DNA of 9,729 nucleotides. Source: REEB426 sp964551975 (GTDB lineage Bacteria; Actinomycetota; Actinomycetes; S36-B12). Both the position numbers and the translations under genes were made by a program. Shown here one piece after another: positions 1-7,022 of this stretch (its first letter is position 1; the number at the start of each line of letters is the position of its first letter). The stretch lies in assembly GCA_964551975.1 (NCBI GenBank), contig CAZKFI010000078.1, positions 1 to 9,729 of the forward strand, written 5' to 3'. Below the pieces are notes generated by a model. That model worked only from the letters and a program-made list of their open reading frames with translations. It was not told the origin of the DNA and did not search any database.

Positions 1-1348
1 TGGCCTCCTTGAGATCCATATCGCCAAGTGACACGACACCGCTGGTTGGTTCATAGAGGCGGGTGATCAGCGCGGCGATCGTGGATTTGCCGCTTCCGCT
101 TGGACCAACCAGTGCAGTCATGCTGCCTGCCGGTACATCAAGGTCAACATCCTGCAGAACGGTCAGCCCACCGAGTCCGGAATCTTCACGTGCGATGGAC
201 TCGAGGGAGGCTAGCGATACCTCTGAGGCCTTTGGATAGGCAAACTCGACGCGAGTGAAGCGCACATTCAAGGATCCCTCAGGAAGCGGTCGGGCATCCG
301 CTGCATCACGAACCATGGGTGGTAGGTCAAGCACTTCGAACACTCGTTCAAAGGACACCAACGCCGTCATGACGTCTACGCGAACGTTGGAAAGTGCCGT
401 CAAGGGTCCGTACAACTGGGCCAGGAGGCCCACAAGAGCAATGAGCGTCCCTAGGGTCAGGGTGCCGTTGATGACCAGGTTACCGCCGAGTCCGTACGTC
501 ACAGCAGTAGCAAGAGCCGCAACGAGGGTCAGTGCAGTGAAGAACCAGCGGTTGGCCATTGCGATCCGAATGCCAATATCGCGTACTCGCACAGCGCGCC
601 CAGAGAATGCTGCCGCCTCGTCGGCCGGACGGCCAAAGAGCTTGACCAGCAATGCTCCTGCCACATTGAATCTCTCAGACATCTGCGCACTCATATCGGA
701 ATTGAGTTGCATCTGCTCACGTGTCAGTCCTTGCAGTCGCCTACCCATGAATCGGGCTGGCAGAAGAAAGAGTGGAACGAGAATGAGTGATGCCAATGTC
801 ACCTGCCACGAAAGAATGAACATCGTGATGAGCACGATGGTCAACGAGATCAGGTTGCCGAGTACGCCACCAAGAGTCGAAGTGAACGCCTGTTGGGCGC
901 CGATGACGTCGTTATTGAGACGCGAAATCAAAGCACCGGTTTGTGCACGAGTAAAAAAGGCAATGGACTGCTGCTGTACGTGCGTGTAGACCTGGGAACG
1001 CAGGTCGTAGATCAGGCCTTCACCGATCCGTGCCGAGAACCAGCGCGAGAGAAGCCCGAGTCCCGCATCAGCTATCGCCAGTACTGCGACGGCAATGGCA
1101 GTCGTTGTCACGACCTGTGCGTCCTGGGCGGTGATTCCTGCATCAACGATACGTCGAAAGAGGAGTGGTTGAGCCACGCTGAGTAATGATGCAACGACCA
1201 AGGTGATGAGGAAGATGATGACAAGCGCTTTGTAGGGGCGCGCGTATCCAATAATGCGCCAGACGAGTGCACGACCAATCCGCTGCTGGCCAACGCTCGA
1301 ATCGCGTGTCAGTGATCGATAGGCCAGCCAAGCTTGCTCCATTGACAT
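1..1348 (-). CDS. ABC exporter half-transporter (6-TM domain fused to ATPase), 3' end cut by window edge
   Basis: A membrane ABC transporter subunit with an N-terminal transmembrane domain and a C-terminal nucleotide-binding domain, expected to work as a dimer exporting an unknown substrate. 449 residues are visible. Likely membrane helices lie near residues 41-60, 81-101, 158-178, 181-197, 268-288 and 298-316. The ATPase domain begins near 360; the aromatic A-loop is at Tyr371 and Walker A GPSGSGKST is at 415-423. Signature, Walker B and H-loop lie beyond the edge, about 150 residues by family length. A segment (about 372-394, containing SEVSLASLES) separates the A-loop from the strand before Walker A; as I recall, it is typical of an actinobacterial exporter subfamily. 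ATG at 1348 is chosen because it overlaps the preceding stop by one base (TGATG) and has GGAAG nine bases upstream; ATG at 1342 is possible. Substrate cannot be told. Confidence 0.9.
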   Translation of the reverse strand, partial: MSMEQAWLAYRSLTRDSSVGQQRIGRALVWRIIGYARPYKALVIIFLITLVVASLLSVAQPLLFRRIVDAGITAQDAQVVTTTAIAVAVLAIADAGLGLLSRWFSARIGEGLIYDLRSQVYTHVQQQSIAFFTRAQTGALISRLNNDVIGAQQAFTSTLGGVLGNLISLTIVLITMFILSWQVTLASLILVPLFLLPARFMGRRLQGLTREQMQLNSDMSAQMSERFNVAGALLVKLFGRPADEAAAFSGRAVRVRDIGIRIAMANRWFFTALTLVAALATAVTYGLGGNLVINGTLTLGTLIALVGLLAQLYGPLTALSNVRVDVMTALVSFERVFEVLDLPPMVRDAADARPLPEGSLNVRFTRVEFAYPKASEVSLASLESIAREDSGLGGLTVLQDVDLDVPAGSMTALVGPSGSGKSTIAALITRLYEPTSGVVSLGDMDLKEA

Positions 1349-2169
1349 CAGCGTGCACTTCCATTCGTTGGTGGTACCGGAAAGCCCGTCAGTTCACGCA
1401 GGAGCGCAAGTTGGGATTCTCTCTCTACCTGCAACTGCTCCTCGCGACTGCGCTCGCTTGCACCTGTTATCAGTGGCTTTATAGCCCGGAGTGCGCTTGG
1501 AGGAGCGCTCAGGAGCTGGTCTACAAGGTCACGGGTCATCGCCGCGAGCTCGTCGGCAGGTGACGAAGCCACAGCCAGACCCCACTGGGCTGCGGTGCTG
1601 CCCGAAATTTGCTGGCCAGTCGCACATGCCCACAGGGCTCGTTGCGTACCGATTAGCCGTACTAGCCGCTGGGTGCCGCCTAGGTCTGGCACCAACCCGA
1701 GTGGCACCTCGCGCATGGCGAAGTGCGCATCGTCTGCGGCCAGGATCAGATCGCATGCCAGTGCCAGCTGAAATCCCGCACCAATTGCGTGACCTTGGAC
1801 GGATGCAATCGAGATTGCGGGGCATTCGGCCAGCCAGGTGAAGGCGGATTGGAATTCGGCGATCCAGTCATGTGCGGTGCCACTGGGCGCCGAGGCCAAT
1901 TGGATGAGATTGCGTTCACCTGGGATTCCGTCGGGGGTGAACATGCGCCGGTCGAGTCCGGCGGAGAAACTTGGCCCCTGGGCTTCCACGCTGATTACGC
2001 GTACCTGCGTTGGCAGATTCTGTCCGATCTCGGCCAACCGTCGCCATAGCGCCGGAGTCTGCGCGTTGCGGTTCTCTGGTGAGGCAAGCGAGATTCGAAG
2101 TAGCGCGTCCTGATGCTCGACGCGAACTCCGTCACAGGTATCGCTAGGCCAGGGCAACCAGGTCGGCAT
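1348..2169 (-). CDS. Enoyl-CoA hydratase/isomerase (crotonase) family protein
   Basis: A soluble 273-residue protein with the crotonase fold, normally acting on acyl-CoA thioesters. The first oxyanion-hole region is SFSAGLD (67-73). The second, GHAIGAGFQLALACD (126-140), is followed by MREVPLGLVPDLGGTQRL (152-169). Aligned by eye with rat enoyl-CoA hydratase, the second catalytic Glu is kept as Glu154, but the first (Glu144 in rat) is Gln134. Classical hydratase activity is therefore doubtful; isomerase, hydrolase or another crotonase reaction is possible. The open frame extends to 2217, but ATG at 2169 is preferred: GGAG sits eight bases upstream, and a start further upstream would lie deeper in the ABC-F gene. 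The chosen start overlaps the ABC-F gene by 26 bases, and the stop shares one base with the exporter start. As I recall, relatives with the same GAGFQLALACD motif follow ABC-F genes in other actinobacteria. Confidence 0.9.
   Translation of the reverse strand: MPTWLPWPSDTCDGVRVEHQDALLRISLASPENRNAQTPALWRRLAEIGQNLPTQVRVISVEAQGPSFSAGLDRRMFTPDGIPGERNLIQLASAPSGTAHDWIAEFQSAFTWLAECPAISIASVQGHAIGAGFQLALACDLILAADDAHFAMREVPLGLVPDLGGTQRLVRLIGTQRALWACATGQQISGSTAAQWGLAVASSPADELAAMTRDLVDQLLSAPPSALRAIKPLITGASERSREEQLQVERESQLALLRELTGFPVPPTNGSAR
1358..1362 (-). promoter_or_regulatory. Ribosome binding site of the ABC exporter gene
   Basis: GGAAG on the minus strand, nine bases before the ATG at 1348 and fifteen before the alternative ATG at 1342. 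It lies inside the end of the upstream crotonase gene and favours the start at 1348. Confidence 0.5.
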
Positions 2170-3742
2170 AGTCGTCACTCCAAAGGTCTTCGTCACCATC
2201 CGGCAGGATGAGGACACGTTCAGGATTCAGTGCCTGTACGGCACCCGGGTCGTGAGTTACCAAGACGACGGCACCCGAATACAGAGTCAGTGCATTCAGG
2301 ATTTCCGCTCGGCTGGCTGGGTCCAGGTTGTTCGTCGGCTCATCGAGCAATAAGACATTGGCTCCAGACACAACGAGGCAGGCCAATGCAAGGCGCGTCT
2401 TCTCCCCTCCCGAGAGGACTCGTGTTGGCTTGTATACATCATCGCCACTAAAGAGAAAGGAACCCAGGATGGTCCGATGCCGGGTGTCATCGAGATCTGG
2501 TGCGCTGCGTTGCATCATCTCCAGGACTGTGGCCGCCGGATCAAGTGTTTCGTGCTCCTGCGCGTAATAGCCGATAACAGCACCGTGACCGTGCTCCACT
2601 GCACCGGTGTCTGGTGAATCAACAGCAGCGAGGATCCGCAGCAGGGTTGTCTTGCCGGCGCCATTGAGACCGAGTATGACTACCCGCGAGCCACGATCGA
2701 TGGCGAGATCGACATCGGTAAACACTTCAAGGGAACCGTAACTGCGCGAAAGGCCCGTCGCTGACAGCGGCACTCGACCACACGATCGGGGTTCAGGGAA
2801 TCGCAGCTTCGCTACTTTGTCCGCCGTTCGAACCTCGTCAAGCCCACCCAGTAAGGAATCCGCACGGCGTAGCATCACCTGTGCAGCCTTGGCCTTGGTT
2901 GCCTTGGCCCGCATACGTTCCGCCTGATCGCGCAGAGCCTGGGCCTGTTGCTGCGCGTTGCGCATTTCTCGACGTCGTCGGCGCTCATCAGTCTCACGAG
3001 CTTTCAGGTACTCATGCCAGCCCATGGCATAGGTATCCAGGGCACGCCGGGTCGCGTCTAGGTGCCAGATGCGATTGACCGTGTCCTCTAGCAATTCGAC
3101 ATCATGGCTGATCACCACGAAGCCCCCACTGTAGGAGGCGAGGAACTTGCGGAGCCACCGGATGGAATCCGCGTCCAGGTGATTCGTGGGTTCGTCGAGA
3201 AGCAAGACATCGGCCCCGCTGAAGAGGATTCTCGCGAGTTCGACCCTGCGCCTTTGGCCACCAGAGAGTGTCCCAAGGGGTTGCTCAAGCACTCGCTCCG
3301 GAAGCCCTACGGCGGCGGCGATGGTAGACGCCTCAGCGGCTATCGAATACCCACCCAATGCCGTGAACTCCGCGTCCGCGCGGGCGTAGCGTTCCATAGC
3401 CCGCTCACGTGTTGCTGGATCATCCGAGCCCATCGCTGACTCACTGCTTCGAAGGCGACTGAGGACCTCATGCAGACCACGCGCTGACAGGATCCTGTTC
3501 CTGGCCAATTCGGCAGGGTCACTTGAGCGCGGGTCCTGTGGGAGGTAGCCGACACTCCCAGATCGAGTGACTGAACCTGCGGTCGGCTGTGCCTCCCCTG
3601 CCAGAACGCGACACAGCGTGGTCTTACCCGCCCCATTTCGCCCAACAAGACCAATCCGATCTCCCGGTCCCACACGCATATGTGCGTCTACGAGAAGAAG
3701 GTTGGGGCCAGCCCGCAATTCCACATCCGATGCGGCGATCAT
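2144..3742 (-). CDS. ABC-F family ATPase (Rv1473-like), ribosome-associated type
   Basis: A 532-residue cytosolic protein with two ABC ATPase domains in tandem and no membrane helices, which is the layout of ABC-F translation factors acting at the ribosomal E site. Domain 1: Walker A GRNGAGKT (34-41), signature LSGGQRRR (159-166), Walker B LLLDEPTNHLD (180-190), His213 H-loop. A basic, Arg/Gln/Ala-rich linker of about 80 residues (roughly 235-310) fits the interdomain linker that contacts tRNA and the peptidyl transferase centre. Domain 2: Walker A GLNGAGKTT (358-366), signature LSGGEKTR (443-450), Walker B LLLDEPTNNLD (464-474), His497. Overall it closely resembles M. tuberculosis Rv1473 as I remember it. 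Older annotations call this type a macrolide transporter, but no transport domain exists here. Whether it is a housekeeping factor or gives antibiotic protection cannot be decided. It starts 34 bases after sufT with only a weak GGGG as ribosome site and ends in TAG. Confidence 0.95.
   Translation of the reverse strand: MIAASDVELRAGPNLLLVDAHMRVGPGDRIGLVGRNGAGKTTLCRVLAGEAQPTAGSVTRSGSVGYLPQDPRSSDPAELARNRILSARGLHEVLSRLRSSESAMGSDDPATRERAMERYARADAEFTALGGYSIAAEASTIAAAVGLPERVLEQPLGTLSGGQRRRVELARILFSGADVLLLDEPTNHLDADSIRWLRKFLASYSGGFVVISHDVELLEDTVNRIWHLDATRRALDTYAMGWHEYLKARETDERRRRREMRNAQQQAQALRDQAERMRAKATKAKAAQVMLRRADSLLGGLDEVRTADKVAKLRFPEPRSCGRVPLSATGLSRSYGSLEVFTDVDLAIDRGSRVVILGLNGAGKTTLLRILAAVDSPDTGAVEHGHGAVIGYYAQEHETLDPAATVLEMMQRSAPDLDDTRHRTILGSFLFSGDDVYKPTRVLSGGEKTRLALACLVVSGANVLLLDEPTNNLDPASRAEILNALTLYSGAVVLVTHDPGAVQALNPERVLILPDGDEDLWSDDYADLVALA
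2178..2181 (-). promoter_or_regulatory. Ribosome binding site of the crotonase gene
   Basis: GGAG on the minus strand, eight bases before the ATG at 2169 and inside the last codons of the ABC-F gene. It supports 2169 rather than 2217 as the start. Confidence 0.55.
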
Positions 3743-3776
3743 CGTGCCCCATGGTAGTTGCTGGGCCTACTGCACT
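3743..3776. other. Longest intergenic gap (sufT to ABC-F gene)
   Basis: The only gap longer than 20 bases. On the minus strand I see no convincing -10 box, no strong hairpin followed by a T run, and no good Shine-Dalgarno; a GTAG/CTAC pair with a nine-base loop is too weak for a terminator. The SUF transcript may read through into the ABC-F gene, with some ability to separate the two at this point. Confidence 0.6.
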
Positions 3777-4100
3777 TCACACGTTGAAGCCGAGCGCCCG
3801 GAGCATCTCACGGCCGTCATCGGTGATCTTTTCCGGGCTCCAGGGCGGCATCCATACCCAGTTGATGCGAAAATCATCAACGAGCTCAGTCAAAGCTGCG
3901 CGTGTTTGATCTTCAATAACGTCCGTGAGAGGACATGCGGCCGATGTCAACGTCATATCGACCGTAGCGATATTTGCCTCATCAACCGTCACGCCGTACA
4001 CCAGACCCAGATCCACGACATTGATTCCGAGTTCTGGATCCACCACATCATGGAGCGCTTCGAGCACATCAGCTTCACTGGCGGTTTCGATATTCGACAT
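3777..4100 (-). CDS. sufT: SufT: DUF59/MIP18-like iron-sulfur maturation protein
   Basis: A 107-residue single-domain protein of the DUF59 (MIP18/FeS assembly P1) family, which helps deliver or mature Fe-S clusters on target proteins under high demand. Visible family marks are the acidic N-terminal motif DPELGINVVDLGLVYG (21-36) and the conserved reactive cysteine in TSAACPL (Cys56), followed by the C-terminal MPPWSPEKIT segment (84-93). The frame is open up to 4205, but ATG at 4100 is the better start: it follows the sufU stop by two bases, is preceded by a strong GAGGAAAGG, and gives the usual family length. It closes the SUF gene set, as the DUF59 gene does in Mycobacterium (Rv1466) and Streptomyces. 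Confidence 0.95.
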   Translation of the reverse strand: MSNIETASEADVLEALHDVVDPELGINVVDLGLVYGVTVDEANIATVDMTLTSAACPLTDVIEDQTRAALTELVDDFRINWVWMPPWSPEKITDDGREMLRALGFNV

Positions 4101-4102
4101 GG

Positions 4103-4582
4103 TTACCTTTCCTCGGATTTCATCATCCCTTGCACGATGGCAGCATCGACCAGACCACCTTTGATCAACGCATCCTGTAGAGCCATCCAAGGTAACAACG
4201 CGCACTTCACTCGTGCCGGGTACTTGGCCACGCCAGCAAACGCCACCCCATCACCCAGTACCAGCTCGTCAGGCTGCCCCTCACCCTGCGCATGCATCAA
4301 ATCCAAGAACGCCTGTCGAGTCTGCTCAGCGGTGAGAACACTCTGGCCCTGGACCAGTTCACTCATCACGCTGGCGCTGGCTTGGGATATTGAGCATCCC
4401 TGGCCCTCGTGACCGACGACAAGCGATCCTTCCCCGTCCTGCGCAACGTCAACGGTTACTTCATCGCCGCAGGTGGGGTTGACATGAAAAGCTGAACCAG
4501 CGGGTGAGATAAGCCGACCACGACCGACCGGATTGCGATAGTGATCCAGGATGATGTCCTGATACAACGAGGTCAACTCCAT
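4103..4582 (-). CDS. sufU: SufU: zinc-dependent sulfurtransferase partner of SufS
   Basis: A 159-residue IscU-like protein of the SufU type, which accepts persulfide sulfur from SufS and passes it to the SufBCD scaffold. By homology to Bacillus subtilis SufU, the zinc ligands are Cys38 and Asp40 (NPTCGDEV), Cys63 (GQGCSIS) and Cys127 (RVKCALLPW); all are present. The spacing between the second and third cysteines is longer than in IscU, which is the hallmark insertion of SufU. The ATG at 4582 lies 18 bases after the sufS stop with GAGG eight bases upstream (4591-4594). No SufE or SufA gene is seen in the window, as expected for actinobacteria using SufU. Confidence 0.96.
   Translation of the reverse strand: MELTSLYQDIILDHYRNPVGRGRLISPAGSAFHVNPTCGDEVTVDVAQDGEGSLVVGHEGQGCSISQASASVMSELVQGQSVLTAEQTRQAFLDLMHAQGEGQPDELVLGDGVAFAGVAKYPARVKCALLPWMALQDALIKGGLVDAAIVQGMMKSEER
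4106..4114 (-). promoter_or_regulatory. Ribosome binding site of sufT
   Basis: GAGGAAAGG on the minus strand, inside the last codons of sufU and five bases before the ATG at 4100. It decides the sufT start against the longer open frame reaching to 4205. Confidence 0.65.
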
Positions 4583-4600
4583 GAGTGAGACCTCAATCGG

Positions 4601-5899
4601 TTACGCATTAGTGCCTGCTGTGAGGAAAAATCGCTGCGCCTCGCGGACGCCGCTCACTGCTGCGTCGATGTCTGCCTCGTCGTTATAGAGGTACGGAGAT
4701 ATGCGGGTAGTGGCTGGTACTCCAAAGCGGCGACATACCGGCCAGGCGCAATGGTGGCCCACGCGGACCGCCACACCAAGATTGTCCAAGACTTGGCCAA
4801 CATCGTGGGGATGCACTCCATCCACAGTGAACGAGATGGCGCTGCCACGCTGGATCATGTCGGTCGGCCCGATAATCCGCACGCCAGGAATGTTCATCAG
4901 CTTGTCGAGGGCGTATTTGGTGAGTTCCTGCTCATGGCTAGCAATCGCATCCATCCCGATGGCGTTGAGATAGTCGACGGCAGCATGGAGGCCAACCGCC
5001 TGCGCCACCATGGGCACCCCGGCTTCAAATTTCTGCGGTGGCGGAGCGAAGGTAGATCGTTCCATCGTCACCATTTCGATCATGGAGCCACCGGTGAGGA
5101 ACGGCGGCATTGCCTCGAGCATTGCTGTAGTCGCCCACAGGCAACCGATACCCGTAGGGCCGAGCATCTTGTGCCCGCTCCAAACCAAGGCATCGGCACC
5201 AAGCTCACCTACGTCTACCCGTTGGTGGGGAACTGACTGGCAGGCGTCGATGACCCCCCAAGCTCCGACCGCATGCGCCCGATCCATCACGATGCGAACG
5301 GGGTTGATCGTGCCGAGAATATTCGACTGGTGAACTAGCGAAACAATCTTGGTTCGCGTATCAATCAATGAATCCAGACCATCCAGATCAAGGCGCCCGT
5401 GGTCATCCACCTCAAACCATCGCAGCTCTGCCCCAGTTTTTGCGCACACCTCCTGCCAAGGCACGAGGTTGGCGTGGTGCTCCATGATGGTCACCACGAT
5501 GTTGTCGCCGGGACCAACGATGAAGCGCTCATCCACGTCATGGCCCTGTGATGCGAGCGCGGTGGCGTTGCTGAAGGCATAACTCAGCAGGTTGAGACCC
5601 TCGGTGGCGTTCTTGGTGAAGACAAGGTTTCCTGGCTGTGCACCAACGAATCCAGCAATGGCGGCACGGGCTGACTCATAGGCCAGCGTTGCTTCCTCAG
5701 CCAACTGATGGGCACCACGATGCACGGCAGCGTTGCTTGTTTCGTAGAAACGCCGCTCGGCGTCCAGGACCTGGTAGGGCTTTTGAGACGTTGCTCCGCT
5801 ATCCAGGTAGATCAGAGGCCGTGCATCTCGAACCGTGCGCTGCAGGACAGGAAAGTCCTTGCGAAGCACGTGGACATCGAGTGCCTGGTTGAGGGTCAT
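4601..5899 (-). CDS. sufS: SufS: cysteine desulfurase (PLP-dependent, group II)
   Basis: A 432-residue class V aminotransferase-fold enzyme that converts L-cysteine to L-alanine and leaves a persulfide on its own cysteine. The PLP-binding lysine is Lys244 in WSGHKMLGPTG. His141 in MEHHANLVPW should stack on the PLP ring, and Asp218 with Gln221 (IDACQS) should bind its pyridine nitrogen and O3'. The catalytic Cys384 lies in RVGHHCAWP, the short-loop sequence typical of SufS rather than IscS/NifS. VHPHDV (362-367) matches the region whose histidine takes over a zinc ligand of SufU in B. subtilis. A segment near 109-127 ahead of VGPGDN is longer than in E. coli SufS and, from memory, common in actinobacteria. 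The ATG at 5899 is 11 bases after the sufC stop; no Shine-Dalgarno is visible. The only nearby alternative, GTG at 5869, has none either. Confidence 0.97.
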   Translation of the reverse strand: MTLNQALDVHVLRKDFPVLQRTVRDARPLIYLDSGATSQKPYQVLDAERRFYETSNAAVHRGAHQLAEEATLAYESARAAIAGFVGAQPGNLVFTKNATEGLNLLSYAFSNATALASQGHDVDERFIVGPGDNIVVTIMEHHANLVPWQEVCAKTGAELRWFEVDDHGRLDLDGLDSLIDTRTKIVSLVHQSNILGTINPVRIVMDRAHAVGAWGVIDACQSVPHQRVDVGELGADALVWSGHKMLGPTGIGCLWATTAMLEAMPPFLTGGSMIEMVTMERSTFAPPPQKFEAGVPMVAQAVGLHAAVDYLNAIGMDAIASHEQELTKYALDKLMNIPGVRIIGPTDMIQRGSAISFTVDGVHPHDVGQVLDNLGVAVRVGHHCAWPVCRRFGVPATTRISPYLYNDEADIDAAVSGVREAQRFFLTAGTNA

Positions 5900-5910
5900 G
5901 GCAGGAAGAC

Positions 5911-6672
5911 TTAGGCAATCGTCGCTGTCTGGAATCGCTCGTAGCCCTCAGACTCCAAGGAATCAGCGAGTTCGGGACCACCGCTGGCCACAATGCGACC
6001 ATCGACGAAGACATGCACAAAGTCTGGCTTGATGTACTTGAGGATTCGCGTGTAGTGCGTGATCAGCAACACCCCACCGTTGGTCTCGGCGCGATAGGTA
6101 TTGACACCCTCCGAGACCACGCGTAGCGCGTCGACGTCAAGACCAGAATCGGTCTCGTCAAGCACGGCGATCTTGGGGCGTAGGAGAGCCAACTGGAGGA
6201 TCTCGTGGCGCTTCTTCTCCCCACCTGAGAATCCCTCGTTGAGACTGCGCTCGGCGAAGGCCTGGTCCATCTGCAGGCCGGCCATAGAGTCCTTGAGTTC
6301 CTTGACCCATGTCCGCAGTTTCGGTGCCTCCCCACGGACCGCGGTAACCGACGTGCGCAGGAAGTTGGATACCGACACGCCTGGCACCTCGACCGGGTAC
6401 TGCATGGCGAGGAAGAGTCCGGCACGTGCCCGCTCGTCAACGCTCATCTCCAGCACATCAACTCCGTCGAGGGTGATTGACCCTGACGTCACTCGGTACT
6501 TTGGGTGGCCAGCGATGACATAGGCAAGGGTCGACTTGCCGGATCCGTTGGGGCCCATGACTGCATGCGTGCTTCCGGATTCAACGGTCAAGGAGACGCC
6601 ACGCAAAATCTCGCGATCTCCTTCGTCGGTCGTAACGCTGGCGTGCAGGTCCTTGATGTCGAGGGTGGTCAC
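5911..6672 (-). CDS. sufC: SufC: ATPase of the SufBCD Fe-S scaffold
   Basis: A 253-residue soluble ABC-type ATPase that binds SufB and SufD and drives the conformational change needed for cluster assembly. Motifs in order: Walker A GPNGSGKST (40-48), Q-loop Gln91 (LAMQYPVEVPG), signature FSGGEKKR (148-155), Walker B IAVLDETDSGLD (168-179) and H-loop His206 (LLITHYTRIL). The DETDSGLD variant of Walker B/D-loop separates SufC from transporter ATPases. The start is a GTG whose bases overlap the stop of the ferredoxin gene (GTGA), with AAGGAG four bases upstream. Stop is TAA. Confidence 0.97.
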   Translation of the reverse strand: MTTLDIKDLHASVTTDEGDREILRGVSLTVESGSTHAVMGPNGSGKSTLAYVIAGHPKYRVTSGSITLDGVDVLEMSVDERARAGLFLAMQYPVEVPGVSVSNFLRTSVTAVRGEAPKLRTWVKELKDSMAGLQMDQAFAERSLNEGFSGGEKKRHEILQLALLRPKIAVLDETDSGLDVDALRVVSEGVNTYRAETNGGVLLITHYTRILKYIKPDFVHVFVDGRIVASGGPELADSLESEGYERFQTATIA

Positions 6673-7022
6673 AATGCTCCTTCATGCGTAGAAATTGGAT
6701 CAGCTGAGACTTCGACGATGGCGTCAGGACCGTCGCCAACGATGCGGGTTGCGTAAACGGGGACTGGTGTGATTGCCGGCAAGGATCTTGGCGCACCCGT
6801 GCGTAGATCGAATGCGGATCCGTGCAACCAGCACTCGATCGCGCAGTCCTCTACTTCCCCTTCAGACAATGGGACCTGCGCATGTGAACACTCGTCGTAG
6901 ATTGCGAACGCTTCAGTGTCGATGCGCACGACTGCAAGCGGCCGCCCGTCGACATCAAAGCGCACTGGCTTTTCGGGCTCCAGATCAGCCCAGCGGCAGA
7001 CGGCCGTGAAGGTCCCACTCAC
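6669..7022 (-). CDS. Rieske-type [2Fe-2S] ferredoxin of the SUF operon
   Basis: A 117-residue soluble protein resembling the small Rieske ferredoxins of non-haem dioxygenase systems (BphA3-like). The cluster ligands are Cys45 and His47 (CSH) and Cys64 and His67 (CWLH), with 16 residues between His47 and Cys64, the expected Rieske spacing. No signal peptide or membrane anchor is seen. The frame is open to 7085, but the GTG at 7022 is chosen: it overlaps the sufD stop as GTGA and has GAGG seven bases upstream, and it gives the normal family length. As I recall, a gene of this kind stands between sufD and sufC in Streptomyces too. It probably supplies electrons for, or is a client of, SUF cluster assembly; no oxygenase partner is in the window. 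Confidence 0.93.
   Translation of the reverse strand: MSGTFTAVCRWADLEPEKPVRFDVDGRPLAVVRIDTEAFAIYDECSHAQVPLSEGEVEDCAIECWLHGSAFDLRTGAPRSLPAITPVPVYATRIVGDGPDAIVEVSADPISTHEGAL

Noticed and set aside
255..989. 244-codon plus-strand open frame
   Set aside because: It lies antisense to the ABC exporter's transmembrane domain, has a low-complexity Arg/Ser/Thr-rich product with no family resemblance, and the opposite strand encodes a clear protein with membrane helices.
2144..2217. Longer crotonase start at 2217
   Set aside because: It would deepen the overlap with the ABC-F gene and add 16 residues not seen in the family; ATG at 2169 has a good ribosome site.
2144..3742. Macrolide efflux transporter label for the ABC-F protein
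   Set aside because: No transmembrane segment or partner permease motif in the protein; tandem ATPase domains with a basic linker mark an ABC-F ribosome factor instead.
3743..3776. Possible terminator or promoter between sufT and ABC-F
   Set aside because: Only a 4-base GTAG/CTAC pair with a nine-base loop and no T run; no recognisable -10 element.
4101..4205. Extended N-terminus of SufT
   Set aside because: The extra codons are within sufU, and ATG at 4100 has a strong ribosome site and family-typical start.
3567..4412. 281-codon plus-strand open frame
   Set aside because: It runs antisense across ABC-F, sufT and sufU, all of which are confidently identified; the product resembles nothing and spans unrelated genes.
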